Source: Cotesia glomerata (Eukaryota > Arthropoda > Insecta > Hymenoptera > Braconidae). From it: a DNA stretch of 64,000 bases. Position 1 is the stretch's first letter. The number at the start of each line of letters is the position of its first letter. The stretch lies in the NCBI RefSeq assembly GCF_020080835.1, contig NC_058159.1, positions 18,758,474-18,822,473 on the forward strand, in the 5' to 3' direction. The notes under the pieces were generated by a model. The model was not told the DNA's origin and did no database searches. It worked only from the letters and a program-made list of their open reading frames with translations. Below, in pieces: positions 12,014 through 24,461 of the stretch. A program made the translations under genes and the position numbers.

Positions 12014-13490
12014 TATGGGGCATTTCATGCCAAATCGACCACTCTTGACCTCGATGATTTTCGATTTCCTGAAATTTTTGTATCTTTCTCTACCCTACTG
12101 AAAACAATTTTAAAAATTTTTTCAAATTTTTTTACCCAACCAAAAAAAAGGTACGAGTTATTTAAAGAAAAATATTTTTGTTTTTTTTTTGTTAAATAAC
12201 CATAACTTTTTTGAAAATTGACTTATTGGGATTTTTTCTTTTTTAATTTTTGTTTTAAAATGTACTTTTTAGAAAAAAAAAAATCAAAATAATAACTTGG
12301 ATTTATATTCTACGTTTTTTTTTAACTTTTGGAAAAAACGAAAATTTGGGGATGATGCTCATTTTTGATTTCCGATTTATTTTTTTTTTATAAAAAACCA
12401 GTATTTTTTGCGAATTTCCTAAAATTTTCAGAGTGGCATTTTTTTTCTTTCTATTGTCTTTTAGAAATGAAAAAAAAAAAATTTTATTTCAATGTTTGTT
12501 TTTCGTTATACCACTGCAAATTTTTCAGCAGATTTAGAAAACTTCTAAATCCGAGAAAAAAAAATTTTAAATGACAATCATCGATAAGATTGGATTATTT
12601 TTTTTTTTTTCAAAACTATAGTCTTAGTGAGAAAATACTCAAATTCTCCTGAATTTAGGATATGTAAATTATTTAAACGTGTAAAAAAATGAAATCACAT
12701 TCCATTCAAGTCTACTGTTTATAAATCATTCAACAAAAATATTTTTTGCTGTGTAAATGAAAATAATTTCAAACAAATTTTGTTTGAAATTAATTGCCTC
12801 AAAATTTTTGAAAGTTCATGCGTTGCTCCAAAATGGTTTAAACAACAATTTCATTTTTTTGTTGTTGCATGTAGTTTTGGAAAAAAAATACAAAAAAAAA
12901 TTGAATGCTTTTTGTAATTTTTGATCTAACTTCATTGAAAAATAATAATCAAATCTTTTCGATGATTGTTATTTTTAATTTTTTTTTTTATTTTTTTTTC
13001 TCGGATTTTAAAGTTTTCTAAATCTGCTGAAAAATTTTGAGTGCTATAACGAAAAACAAACATTTAAAAAAAAAATTTTTTTTTTCATTTCTAAAAAAAA
13101 ATAGTAAGAAAAAAAATGCCACACTTAAAATTTCAGGAAATTCGCAGAAAATGCTGAAATATTTTATAAAAAAAAATCGAAAATCAAAAATGGCATTTAT
13201 CCCGAAATTTTCGTTTTTTTTCCGAAAGTTTCAAAAAAAACGTTGAATATTGACCCAAATTATTATTTTTATTTTTTTTCTAAAAAGTACATTTAAAAAC
13301 AAAAATTTTCAAAAAAAAAAAAACATCCCAATAAGTCAATTTTCAAAAAAGTTATGGTTATTTAACAAAAAAAAAACATATTTTTCTTTAAATAACTTGT
13401 AACTTTTTTTTGGTTGGGTAAGAAAATTTGAAAAAATTTTGAAAATTATTTTCAATAGGGTAGAGAAAGATACAAAAATTTCAGAAAAAT
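12014..13490. repeat. Foldback repeat, CATTCCATGCC family
   Basis: Two arms, about 12014-12600 and 12940-13490, are inverted complements with moderate divergence, around a 340-bp centre. The left edge carries GGGGCATTTCATGCCAAATC next to a short TA tract. Shared words include the GTTGGGTAAGAAAATTTG type. It is extremely A/T-homopolymer rich, so apparent short frames here are not genes. It could fold into a long imperfect hairpin RNA. Confidence 0.8.
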
Positions 13491-13547
13491 CGTCACCATA
13501 TAAATTTAGTTTATGAGAATGATGAGATGTAAATCAACTCATCGGTC

Positions 13548-13725
13548 GTACGGTGTAGGGGTTAGTTATCGGTCTGGCAAGCGCGCGGCTCGGGTTCGAA
13601 TCTCGGTTAGAACGGATTTTCATGTTATTTCTATAATTAGCGAATGTTAGGTTTAAATTAAGAGTCACACAGTCTGAATTTGCGATAGCTCTACAATATA
13701 AATAAAATATAGATATGACATTGGC
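13548..13725 (+). repeat. tRNA-derived SINE
   Basis: There is an A-box-like TAGGGGTTAGTTATCGG, then a B box GGTTCGAATCT 40 bp later at 13590-13602. An unrelated body follows that becomes A-rich (AATATAAATAAAATATAG) near 13700. The layout is that of a tRNA-headed SINE. The acceptor stem is not formed, so it is not a tRNA gene. Confidence 0.65.
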
Positions 13726-15202
13726 AAAATCCTTTTTTTATCAAATGGCATGCGCCGGACATAGCATGCCGCTAACAGCAGCCATTTTTATCTGAATCCA
13801 TTCCCCTTTCCTTTCTTTCCCCTCGCCTACATCGTATTAACCAATAAGGATCTTTTTTACGGTAGAGATGTAGGCTCAGTAGGCTCAATTTATGGTTCTA
13901 AAACGGTGATTTCAGCCTAACTTTGGTAAAAGCGGACAAATATACCACTTGTAGGCTGAAATTACGGTTCTGATATACGCGTCATCATAGTCGAAAAAAT
14001 CTAAAACCATAATTTCAGCCTATAACTCCTCGAGTAGGTTGTGGAGGCTCAAAATATGTTTTTAATTTTGACTCGGGTATATATCTAATATATAAAATTC
14101 TCGTGTCACAATGTTCGTTCCCATACTCCTCCGTAACGGCTTGACCGATTCTCATGAAATTTTTTATGCATATTCAGTAAGCCTGAGAATCGGCTACTAT
14201 CTATTTTTCTAACCTCTAAGTGATAAGGGGTGTTCACCCTAAAAATTTTTTTTTTTATTTTTTTGATAAAATTTTTTTTTTTTTATTTTTTTATTATGTA
14301 GCATCAAAAAATACATACAACTCTAAATTTGCACTTTTTTATCACCAACCCTTGCTTTTTAATAGTCATTTTCATAATTTTATCATTTTCTATCCCGCTC
14401 GATAACATCAATTATTATCACTTGGTAAGTTATCCCCTCCATGTGTCTACCGGTGTCACTTCTCACCCTGTAAACAGCACGGAGTAGGGATGTTACCTCT
14501 ACAGTTTTCGGCTATTATTAGTGTTTATGCTTCAAGCGTAGTAGTTAAACATTTTTACTATCTCAGTGTAACTCTCATATCAAATATATTCTCGAGCAAC
14601 TTTATTATTTATTTATTAATCACTAATATTATTGAATATAATTAATTATTAATAACTAATAAAATTATTAATTTTGAGTGTAAATCGCACGATCAGTTAA
14701 TTAAGTGACTTACATAACCTCTAAAATACTCAATACGTGTCACGAGTTCCCGCAAACAACGGCTATTGAGTTGTAAGTATGAATTATTTTTTACGTTTAT
14801 TATAAAATCAAAAATTATTCTTTCTTATTTATAACGAAAATATTGTTGGGAATGGTGAAAAACGAATTCAGTGAAAGTTAGATTTTTATTACAATTGGGA
14901 AATTTTTTTTTGTGTTTACTTATAAGAGCTCTAACTTCGACAGAATTTTTTTTTTCACTATTTCTACCAATAAGTATTTTCGATATAATTAAGAAACATA
15001 AAATTTTTCGCTTTCGTGAAACTATCTAATTTTTACATGTATATTTAATGTAATCAAAGATAAAATAAATGATTAATATAATAATTAAATAATTCAATCA
15101 GTTCTATTCATGTGTGTTTTGTATTGTACAGTGAAAAATGCCAACAAAACGCAAAGGGGCCAATTTGAGCCGTGATACAAACAAATCTAGAAGCATTCGA
15201 AA

Positions 15203-15971
15203 CCCGAGTAAAAATGAAATTATTATTTTTTACGGAAAAATAATAAATTTCGTTCGACCGCCGCACCACCGCTGCACGACCGCCGTTTGGCGGACTATTA
15301 CGCCGCACGCTAAAAATTTACTCCCCCTAGCATCGCCGCACCACCGCCGCACCAATGCTAAATCATACCTACATTTTCACAAAAAATGGTATCATAATCA
15401 ATTTATCACGCAATAATTAATTAATAAATAATGCGACTAGAAATCTTAATCTAAGACCTATTGATCAACCTCCTTTTAATCAAATGTCTAATATTAAAAA
15501 AAAAAAATTTTTTTTAAATCAGGCCAAAGCACCGCGAAATTATTGATTTTTTTAGTCGTATTGTTGATGTAGATTTTTAATTTTGTCCTCGGGTTGTACA
15601 GAAGCGGCACGCCTATCGAAATACTCTGAAAGAATTTTAAAAATTGAACTGTGATGGGGTTCGAACCTGGATCGTCTGCATGGAAGTCTCGAACATTGCT
15701 AACTGCGCTGCAAGCCATAGCTAACTAAAAAAATTTAGTTAAGCTATTTGAATGATCAACAAATATTTTATTTCAATGTATATACCATCAAACGGCGGTA
15801 TGGTGCGGCGGTCGAACAAAATTTATTATTTTTTCGTAAAAAATAATAATTTTATTTTTACCCGAGCGCGTCACAGCTGTGGTGCGGCGGTGGTGCGGCA
15901 CTTGTAAAATAATCAAAATTGTCACGGCTGTAGTGCAGCGGTGGTGCGGTAGAATTCTGTTTTTACTCGGG
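15203..15971. mobile_element. TIR element inside the Helitron gene
   Basis: The ends are CCCGAGTAAAAA (15203) and TTTTTACTCGGG (ending 15971). AA occurs on both sides and, taken as a 2-bp duplication, restores the Helitron frame exactly. GC-rich blocks near both ends (CCGCACCACCGC and complements) contrast with the AT-rich surroundings. A second internal terminus, TTTTTACCCGAG at about 15862, suggests a compound structure. A SINE (15490-15722) sits inside. No transposase is present. Confidence 0.75.
15490..15722 (-). repeat. tRNA-derived SINE nested in the TIR element
   Basis: On the minus strand the head (15718 downward) has GCAGCGCAGTTAGCAATG as A-box region and GGTTCGAACCCC as B box. A body of about 130 bp and an A/T-rich tail near 15500 follow. 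This is the third level of nesting: SINE in TIR element in Helitron. Confidence 0.65.
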
Positions 15972-17055
15972 AATAGAAGAGCCCAAAGAACCGAAGAACA
16001 AGTTCAGGAAGAAAATACTGGAGCGCGTGTGAGAATGGCGCAATTGCGTCAAGAACAATCAGACGATACACGAGCTGAACGCAATGAAGTCATGAGATTA
16101 GAACAACGACAATCACACCGTTTTACTGTCAATAGACGCAGAACGAATGACCAACAACGCCAACAGGCACATCGAGCATTTGTAGTTACATCATTTCTGC
16201 GTCTAGCATTCCAGTATGAGCCCGATATTGAATATTATGCTCATTCAAAAGTAGTAATTGGTGCTATGGACAAAGAATGCCCGTATTGTCATGCTTTGAA
16301 ATTCAAAAATGAACCAGCCGGGATGTGTTGCGCGTCAGGGAAGGTACAACTACCTGTAATTGAAACACCACTGGAACCATTGAACGGTTTGCTTATCGGC
16401 ACAGATCCAGATTCTAACGTGTTCCTGAAGTCCATTCGAACATTCAACTCATGCTTTCAAATGACATCATTCGGAGCAACAGAAGTAGTTCAAAATACTA
16501 ATGCAAATGGTCAACAATACAATTCTACATTTAAAATCAGAGGCCAAGTTTATCATAAAATAGGCTCATTGCTGCCAATGCCAAACGAACCACATAAATT
16601 TTTACAAATCTACTTTATGGGTGGCGAGGACTCCGGAAGCGCACTAGCCAATCGGGTGGATGCACGTTGTGGCTACAATAACCTTGATTCATTCTTTGCT
16701 AGACGCATCGTCAGCGAGCTGGATGCTCTATTGAATGAGCATAATGAATTGTTGAAAATATTCAAATCCCACATGCACAAATTAGAAAGCGATAATCACG
16801 CTATTGTTATTAATCCTGATAAAACACCAGCTGGAGAACACATTTGTAGATTCAATGCACCGGTTGCTGACGACGTTGCTGGAATCATGGTTGGCGATCG
16901 TACAGGTGCACGAGAAATTGTGATTCGTAGGAGAAATAATAATCTTCAGTTCATTGCTGATACACACCGTTCATATGACGCTCTCCAATATCCGCTAATC
17001 TTCTGGAAGGGACAAGACGGATATAGCATAAATATTAAACGAGATCCCGTATCAG

Positions 17056-17157
17056 GTAATTCATTTATTATGAATTTGATTATTACACTTTTAACAAAAC
17101 AATTAAATTATTAAACGCAATTAACTTAAATTAATATTTATGAATATATTATTACAG
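17056..17157 (+). other. Probable intron in the Helitron gene
   Basis: A 102-bp AT-rich segment starts GTAATT and ends ATTACAG. Splicing joins the GATCCCGTATCAG side to GAGCCGAAACA and restores the expected DPVSGAETNKNV reading. A decayed small insertion is a less likely alternative because the splice sites are canonical. Confidence 0.7.
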
Positions 17158-20100
17158 GAGCCGAAACAAACAAGAACGTTAGCTCGAAGGATTATTATGC
17201 GTATAGATTGAAGATTAGACGCGGGCTGGATAACGTCATTCTACGATTTCGAGAGCTTTGTCAACAATTCATGGTCGACATGTACGCGAAGATAGAAGGC
17301 GAACGACTACGATACTTACGATATAATCAACTCAAGCTACGTCTGGAAGAGTACATTCATTTGCGAGATGCTATTGTCAACAACGCCGACGCCGCCGAAA
17401 TTGGTAACTCTGTCATTCTACCATCATCGTACGTAGGCAGTCCACGTCATATGCAAGAGTATATACAGGATGCTCTGACTTTCGTGCGCGAATATGGGCG
17501 ACCGTGTTTATTTATCACGTTCACATGTAATCCAAAATGGCCAGAGATTACATCTTTGCTGTTGCCTGGCCAAAATGCAATACATCGTCATGACATTACA
17601 GCACGTGTGTTTAGACAAAAGCTGAAGTCATTGATAAATTTTATTACTAAATCACATGTATTCGGTCCCACACGTTGCTGGCTGTATTCGGTTGGGTGGC
17701 AAAAGCGAGGATTACCTCATGCCCACATTTTGGTTTGGCTAATCGACAAAATCCGTCCTGAATAAATAGATAATATAATTTCTGCAGAAATTCCCGATCC
17801 GTCTACTGATCAATTGCTGTTTGATATTGTTACAGCAAACATGATTCATGGCCCACGCGGTACTTTTAATCGTTCATCGCCTTGCATGTCAGATGGAAAA
17901 TGTACAAAAAATTTCCCTAAAGATTTCACTAACGATACAATCACAAATGTCGACGGATATCCAATATATCGTCGAAGGAATCCAGATAATGGCGGACAAT
18001 CATTTATTAAAAACATCAGCAACACAGACATTGATATTGACAATCGTTGGGTCGTGCCATATTCGCCCCTGCTGAGCAAAACATACAATGCTCATATTAA
18101 TGTTGAGTTCTGGAGTTCTGTGAAGAGCATCAAATACATTTGCAAGTATGTCCATAAAGGCAGTGACATGGCGGTGTTTAGAGTGGAAAATACCAATGTG
18201 AATGCTCCTCCAGTAAATAAAAACGATGAAATAACGCTCTACCAAATAGGTCGGTACATCAGCTCCAATGAAGCTGTTTGGCGTATCTTTGGTTTTCCAA
18301 TTTATGAACGGGATCCAGTAGTTGTTCAGTTAGCCGTTCATCTTGAAAATGATCAGCATGTATATTTCACGAACGAGACAGCGATTGATCGTGCTATAAA
18401 TCCACCAAAAACTACACTCACTGAATTTTTTGAATTGTGTAATCGTGCGGATGATTTTGGTGCCTTTGCACGTACTTTACTCTATTCACAAGTACCACGC
18501 TATTTCACATGGGCTCAAACAAAACAATGGATACCCCACAAGCAAGGCTCACCAGTTGATGCATGCCCCAATTTATTCAAATCAAACGCCTTGGGGCGAG
18601 TATTTACAGTGAATCCAAGACAGACTGAGTGCTTTTATCTTCGACTATTGTTGGTTAATGTTACTGGCCCATTGTCATTTCAAGATATACGTAAAGTGAA
18701 TGGGCAACAGTATACAACGTATAAAGATGCTTGTCTTGCACTCGGCTTGCTAGAAGATGACAATCAGTGGGAATGTATGCTTGCTGAAGCAGCATTGAAC
18801 TGTACAGCAATACAAATTCGTCTACTATTCGCTATAGTGTTGACTACATGTTTTCCAGCCCGAGCAGAGATATTGTGGGATAATCACAAAGATTCAATGA
18901 CTGATGATATATTGCATCAACATCGTACACGGTGTAACGATCTGGCGATAACATTCAGCGACGATATGTATAATGAAGCATTGATTGCTATTGAGGATCT
19001 TTGTATTATCATTGCCAACTTACCACTCAGTCATTTCGGTATGAATTCGCCAAATCGAGGTGCAACTGATTTAATGAACACTGAAATGAATCATGAAATG
19101 CAGTACAACACTGTAGAAACGGCGGCGATTGTTACTCGCAATGTCCCACTAATGAATGAGGAACAAAGAACCATTTACGACCGCATTATGCTCGCACTTT
19201 CAGCAGGACAAGGTGGGTTCTTCTTTTTAGATGTACCAGGTGGAACTGGCAAGACATTCCTTATTTCGCTAATGGTCGCCAAAATACGATCCAATAATGG
19301 CATCGCATTGGCCGTTGCATCATCGGGCATTGCGGCAACTTTATTGGATGGAGGCAGAACAGCTCATTCAGTATTTAAGCTACCACTAAATATTCAAAAT
19401 AACCCTGACGCAGTGTGCAACATAAAAAAACAATCGTCTATAGCCACAGTGCTGAAACAGTGTAAAATTATCATCTGGGATGAATGTACCATGGCACACA
19501 AACATTCGCTTGAGGCGTTGAACAGGACATTGAAAGATATTAAAAACAACGACAAACTATTTAGTGGCACTCTGTTAGTCCTTTCAGGTGACTTCAGATA
19601 AACACTTCCCGTCATTCCACGTTCAATATACGCTGATAAAATCAACGCCTGCTTAAAATCATCGACATTATGGCGTAATGTTGAAATAGTACAGCTGAAA
19701 GTAAATATGCGCGTTCAAATGCTTCAAGATCCATCCGCTGAAACATTCTCAAAACAACTCTTAGATATCGGCGATGGAAAAGTCACTATAGCTGAAACTG
19801 GATACATAAAATTAGCAAATGATTTCTGCACAATCATTGATTCGCAAGATGCTCTCATTGAACAAATATTTCCCGATGTACACACGAATTACATAAATCT
19901 CGAGTGGCTTGCAGAAAGAGCAATGTTAGCTGCAAAAAATGTGGACGTTGACATTTTAAATCTGAAGATACAACAGTTATTGCCAGGGGACTTGGTATCA
20001 TATAAATCTATTGATACAGTTTGCGATTACACTGAAGCTGTAAATTTTCCAACAGAGTTTTTGAACTCACTAGATTTGCCAGGCATGCCACCACATAACT

Positions 20101-20859
20101 TACAATTGAAGGTTGGAACTCCAATTATTTTGTTTCGTAATTTGAACCCGCCACGGCTATGCAACGGTACGCGATTAGTCATTAAAAAATTAATGAAAAA
20201 CGTTATCGAAGGCACCATTTTAAATGGCAAGTTTCGAGGTGAAAATATATTGATACTACGAATACCTATTATACCCACAGATGTGCCAATTCAATTTAAG
20301 CGTATTCAATTTCCGATTAGATTGGCATTTGCAATGACTATTAATAAATCCCAAGGCCAAACAATGTCTGTTTGTGGCTTAGATTTGAGCACACCATGTT
20401 TTTCACACGGACAATTATACGTTGCATGCTCTCGAGTGGGTAAACCATCAAGTTTGTTTGTATTAGCTAAAGACGGGCTAACAAAAAATATTGTTCACGC
20501 TGTAGCATTAAGAGATTAATATTATGTAATTAATTAATTATATAAATAATTATTACTTGTAATAAATTAAAACAATTAATGCTTGGTATTTTGTTATTTT
20601 TAAACAACATTCCCTCATCGTTCACAGCGCGCCAGGCCTTTTTCACTCATATTCCACATCCTTATACACTTCCAATAAGTTAGTAATTTTTTTTCTACAC
20701 TAGAAATTCTCTAGAAATTATTCACATGGCAAAACAACGTTTGCCGGGTCAGCTAGTATATACATAGTATCGGTAGAAAAGCATTACACAAAACATTTAT
20801 ATATTTGCATCTTCATTCTACTGTGAGCCTTTTTAAAAAGCTAGCATAAAAGATTCAAC

Positions 20860-21312
20860 CTAAAAAAGACCGTTCGGCAACCAAAATGGAAGTAGATTTC
20901 ATAATAAATATAAAAAAAAACTACCAGGATTGTATACAAAAAAAAAGAAACAATGACATCAAAACGAATGCAAAAGTAAAATTTCATTGTATCTATCTGA
21001 GAAACTAGGTAATTTTTGGACTATACTGATAATGAGGTATGCAAATTAAAGCTTACTTAATAAGCTTTCAAATACAATTTACAGAAATCCGATAGTATGT
21101 CGCGTTCCATTGTTATTTCACGGAAATAAGGTAAAAGTGAAAATTTTTTGATTTTTGAAAATTTTTAAATTGCTCTCGTTTCTAAACTATTCGACAGATT
21201 TGGCTCATCTTAAAACTTAACCTCGGAAATCGTCCTAAGAATAAGTATGTTACGTTTTATGGAGATCCGTATAGAATTACGGAAGTTAGAGAAGAGACAA
21301 TGCCGATTATAT

Positions 21313-21404
<92 letters not shown>

Positions 21405-21910
21405 GGTGTGCCAAAATGTAACTCCCGTGGAGAACCTTTTAAAATTGGAATTTTGAGTTCCGTTTTTAACAGGGGCTGCGTTTAGGCATTTCCTGATATA
21501 TTTTGGTTTGAGACGATGTATTTGATTTTCATAGAATTTTTTAACAGAAGCTTAGTTTGGGCATTTCCGGTGAAAATTCAAAATTTGGCCGGAAGTGCCC
21601 AATTAAATCTTCTGTTAAAAATCCTATAAATAATCAAATGAATCCTCTCACCTCGAAATATCTCAGGAAATGCCCAAACACAGCTGCTGTTAAAAGTGGA
21701 AGTCAAAATTCCAATTTTAAAAGGTTCTCCACGGAAGTTACATTTTGGCACACCCTAATATATATACATACATACCTATATAAACTTTTGAACCATATGC
21801 ATTTTCTGAATCCGCTTGACGAGCTGTCGAAATATAACAAAATTTTTCAAAAGTTCCGTCATGAGGACCAATGCAATAGTTAGATTTCTATGAAATCTAC
21901 TAAAAATTAT
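20860..21910 (+). repeat. Repeat family with internal (TA)n, copy 1
   Basis: This copy starts near GACCGTTCGGCAACCAAAAT and ends near ATGAAATCTACTAAAAAT. The first part (AAGTAGATTTCATAATAAAT) and the last part (TATGAAATCTACT) are short inverted repeats. An internal (TA)n tract spans 21305-21402. It matches the copy at 42260-50046 along its length, outside inserted elements. No coding sequence. A 350-bp MITE interrupts it within the (TA)n. Confidence 0.75.
21404..21754. mobile_element. MITE with GGGTGTGCC ends in (TA)n
   Basis: TIRs of about 55 bp (GGGTGTGCCAAAATGTAACT and its complement, with a few differences) end in GGCACACCC. TA occurs on both sides, and the left side is a long (TA)n tract. 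There is no transposase. The outer GGGTG is shared with the 6.9-kb element at 43037-49894, which also sits in (TA)n. Confidence 0.85.
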
Positions 21911-21929
21911 TAGAAAGATGGGCAGAGTT

Positions 21930-23240
21930 GATGGGTGTTTAATTAACAACACGTATTATTAAATTAAACTCGATATATTCTCTTAAAATACAGTATAGGA
22001 ATACTCTCAGATATGTAATGATGTAGACGCAACTATGTGCGTCGGACAAGTGAAGCCAAGGAGCACCGACGTGCCTCGGTGCGACGGGCGCGGCGCACAT
22101 GCGCATTAGGGTGTGTTCTCTCACACATGTTTTGCCGCCAAGGCAAAAGAGAGTTGGTCACCCCGACTCTCATAACTATACCAAAAGCTTAACTATACTC
22201 GAGACTCAACAAGAGTCATTTCTATGACTGTTCTCCGCGAACATGTCCAATAACACGTTGTAATGGCTGCTGCACCTGCGCACCATGAGCTAGTGGGAAG
22301 AAGCCCAGCCGGCACGAAGCACGAGGCGCTAGACGCCATGTGTACAAAAAAGTTGTGTTTGGGACCTGTGACCAACACAATATACCCGCTAGCCTCGCTA
22401 ATCTCATTATTCTGTGCTATTTCCTTGTGAATAAATTACATAATATTACATTCATTCTGATATTCAAATCAACTCAAGTAATTATTTAATTTTGTGTTGT
22501 TTTTACCGCAAAAATAATATAAATTCACCGTAATCAAGGTAAAATCATTTTGATACTTGTGACGCGGTATATTTATTGTGGCGTCTTGGCCATTGTCTTT
22601 AACTTATATGCCGTGTAACAAAGACGCGTGATTTCATCATCATTTAATTATTTGTGCAACTTTAATATTCTTTGACAATAATCAATAATTGATTAGACTT
22701 CTGATCGATTTAACTTCATAATATAAATTTTAACTTACATTAAAAATATTGAACACAGTGCTTCCCACATATAAATCATTAATATACCAATTAATATAAA
22801 TTCTCGCGAATAATATATGATTGATTAAATACAGTTTTATAATTGCAAAATAGATTCAATTCGACTAATTAAAATCTATTTCATCTCAATTTAACTAATC
22901 AATTTATTGTCTCAAATCATAAATACGTTCGATCCTCTCGGATCAATTAAATCGATCTTTTCAGATCAAACGCACATTGATCCTCTCGGATCAAAAACCT
23001 CAGATCCTCTCGGATCATTATTAACAGGTACCGGTTGACCTCAACAACCTAATAGCGGCTGAGATCCTTTCTCACCCTTATTGTACACCTAGTGCAATTG
23101 TTTCACTTACATACACACACTTATTCATATCATACACGACTGTATCTATCTTCGAGGAGTTTTTCTCTCGTAATTGCTAGAGTTTTCTCCCATTGGGGAA
23201 TAAATTATTTATAATTATTCACCCCAACACCGAGTGTTTT
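21930..23240 (+). repeat. Unclassified GC-richer repeat, possibly a solo LTR
   Basis: The base composition is higher in GC than its neighbours, and there are polyadenylation-like AATAAA words (22428, 23200). The segment opens near TGTTTAATTAAC (21937) and ends near CCCCAACA (about 23229), the TGTT...AACA pattern of many LTRs. I see no matching second LTR and no clean target duplication, so the call is tentative. No protein frame is convincing. Confidence 0.3.
22926..23018. repeat. Cluster of GATCCTCTCGGATC palindromes
   Basis: Three copies of GATCCTCTCGGATC and one related GATCTTTTCAGATC occur within 93 bp. Each is a hairpin-forming inverted repeat with a 4-base loop and GATC at both ends. 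The spacing is irregular (20-35 bp). They could be protein-binding sites in an LTR-like region. Confidence 0.75.
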
Positions 23241-23469
23241 ATTTTAAATTAAGAATTCCTGATCCTGGTTCCTGAATAGTTTAAGAAGAATAAATAATTA
23301 CGGAAATTCTCCATCTTGGAGAGTTTGCGACAAAACAACACATATACATCTATCAAAGACTCTCCAACAAAAATTATACCTGCATATATCGATACTGCCA
23401 TTCTAATACGTCGTATCCCACAAAATTTGACATATTGACTTTTTTTGAAAAATAGAATCATAACAATAT

Positions 23470-23507
23470 TATGCGAGTCAAAAGTGGTCGATTTGGCGTG
23501 GAATGCC

Positions 23508-23550
<43 letters not shown>
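23470..23550 (-). repeat. End of a CATTCCATGCC-family repeat plus (TA)n
   Basis: Read on the minus strand, a (TA)n tract is followed by GGGGCATTCCACGCCAAATC and a GACCACTTTTGAC-type word, the same end as at 12014. Only this terminal fragment is present. The (TA)n at 23512-23550 directly abuts the LTR element. Confidence 0.65.
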
Positions 23551-23552
<2 letters not shown>

Positions 23553-23561
23553 TGTATATAT

Positions 23562-24396
23562 TGAAACACTAAATTTTTCAATCTTAAAAAATTTAATTCC
23601 TTAGCCCACTAAACCTCGCGGATAAGAGAATAGTCGCCTAAGTTTCATAAAAAGTTTTGGGATCCACTGCTCTTTGGAATATTCCGCTTCCGTATGAATG
23701 TCGGTATTTTGTTTAATAGAAAAGGTCTAGACAAAAGTTCTCGCGCGTGCCAGTTAACTTGCTTTAATTACTTACAAATTTGACTGCGAAGATGACCCTT
23801 CGTCCTTGATTGACCCTTTTGATTGACGAGATTGGCCGAAATAGTTGTAGACGTATTAAATTAATGTTGGTGTTCTCAGTAATAAATCGTGATTGGCGAC
23901 AAAGATTATAAAAGAAACTTAACTTTATTTCACCAAATCAACACTTTAAACAAGACATAATATTTCGGTAACGAAATATTTATGAAACAGAACACTTGTA
24001 TTTAAGATTATAACTAATTTAGTAATAATACTAGTGAGCGTGGTGAGTAATCACCTGATGCGAAAAATAATAATTTTAATAGAAAATAATACAGAATATT
24101 AAATCAAATAATAAACTTTTAGATTAATTGAGATTTTGGTGAGTAGTCACCTAATAGCAGTAATAGTGGTAATAGTAGTAAAATGACTAAGAAATATTTT
24201 GCGTGGTGGTTGACACCGGGGGATAGATCGAAGTGTCGATCATCGCTCAAGTTTTGAGGTTCGTAGCTGATTTTTCCCTCCTCGTGTCGTCTTGTGACGT
24301 CACGGGGCTACACATTAATTTAGCTAGTGTCGGTAACGAAAATTTCGGGTGGTAGTTCGCCAGGCTGGTAACATCGGGACATTTTGTAGTGTCTCA
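23562..24396 (-). repeat. 3' LTR
   Basis: It begins TGAGACAC (24396) directly after a G-rich tract and ends GTTTCA (23562), a TG...CA structure of 835 bp. It matches 31994-32618 over its last 624 bp. It contains two GGTGA-N4-TCACC palindromes at 24042-24055 and 24138-24151. Its outer side abuts (TA)n. Confidence 0.85.
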
Positions 24397-24409
24397 ATCC
24401 CCCCTGCCA
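24397..24409 (-). promoter_or_regulatory. Polypurine tract
   Basis: GGCAGGGGGGAT on the minus strand lies immediately before the TGAGACAC start of the 3' LTR, the position where plus-strand synthesis is primed. Confidence 0.75.
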
Positions 24410-24461
24410 AGCCAAGACTACCCCGTCAATTTTTGAACCGAGCTAGCTCTTTGAAAGAGTC

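Larger units (their letters stand above)
11566..14077. mobile_element. TIR element with CCCGAGTCAAAATTAAAAA ends
   Basis: The left end CCCGAGTCAAAATTAAAAA at 11566 is matched in inverted orientation at the right end (ending 14077), and TA flanks both sides. Subterminal words (GAGCCT, AGGCTCA, TTTCAGCCTA) are repeated inside both ends for about 200 bp. The element contains the foldback at 12014-13490 and a SINE at 13548-13725. It ends 6 bp before the autonomous Helitron starts. No transposase is present. Confidence 0.75.
15138..20519 (+). pseudogene. Helitron Rep-helicase (RepHel), disrupted
   Basis: This is the rolling-circle transposase. Start ATG 15138 (MPTKRKGANL). Parts are 15138-15202, then an insertion to 15971 plus a 2-bp duplication, 15974-17055, a 102-bp GT-AG intron (17056-17157), and 17158-20519. 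Removing insertion, duplicated AA and intron gives an uninterrupted frame of 1503 codons apart from two internal stops, at 17763-17765 and 19599-19601. The length is normal for the family. The HUH motif is visible as LPHAHILVWL near 17720, and the two-tyrosine motif as YICKYVHKG near 18140. Helicase motifs are GGTGKT (Walker A, about 19240), WDEC (Walker B, about 19480), SGDFR, the AMTINKSQGQT segment (about 20335) and VACSRVGKP (about 20425). The N-terminal region carries CPYCHALKF, part of the Zn-finger-like cluster. Confidence 0.95.
14084..20756 (+). mobile_element. Autonomous Helitron, inactivated
   Basis: A 6673-bp element lies between A (14083) and T (20757). The 5' end reads TCTAATATATAAAATTCTCG, and the 3' end has GGCAAAACAACGTTTGCC as terminal hairpin followed by CAGCTAG. 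It encodes one Rep-helicase protein (see next entry). The reading frame is broken by a nested TIR element and two stop codons, so the copy is dead. The roughly 1 kb upstream of the gene is AT-rich and presumably holds its promoter. Confidence 0.95.

Noticed and set aside
12365..13246. Phe/Lys-rich small frames
   Set aside because: They come from A/T homopolymers in the foldback arms, with no protein-like composition.
21247..21456. Reading frame across the (TA)n tract
   Set aside because: Its translation is mostly an Ile-Tyr run from the microsatellite.
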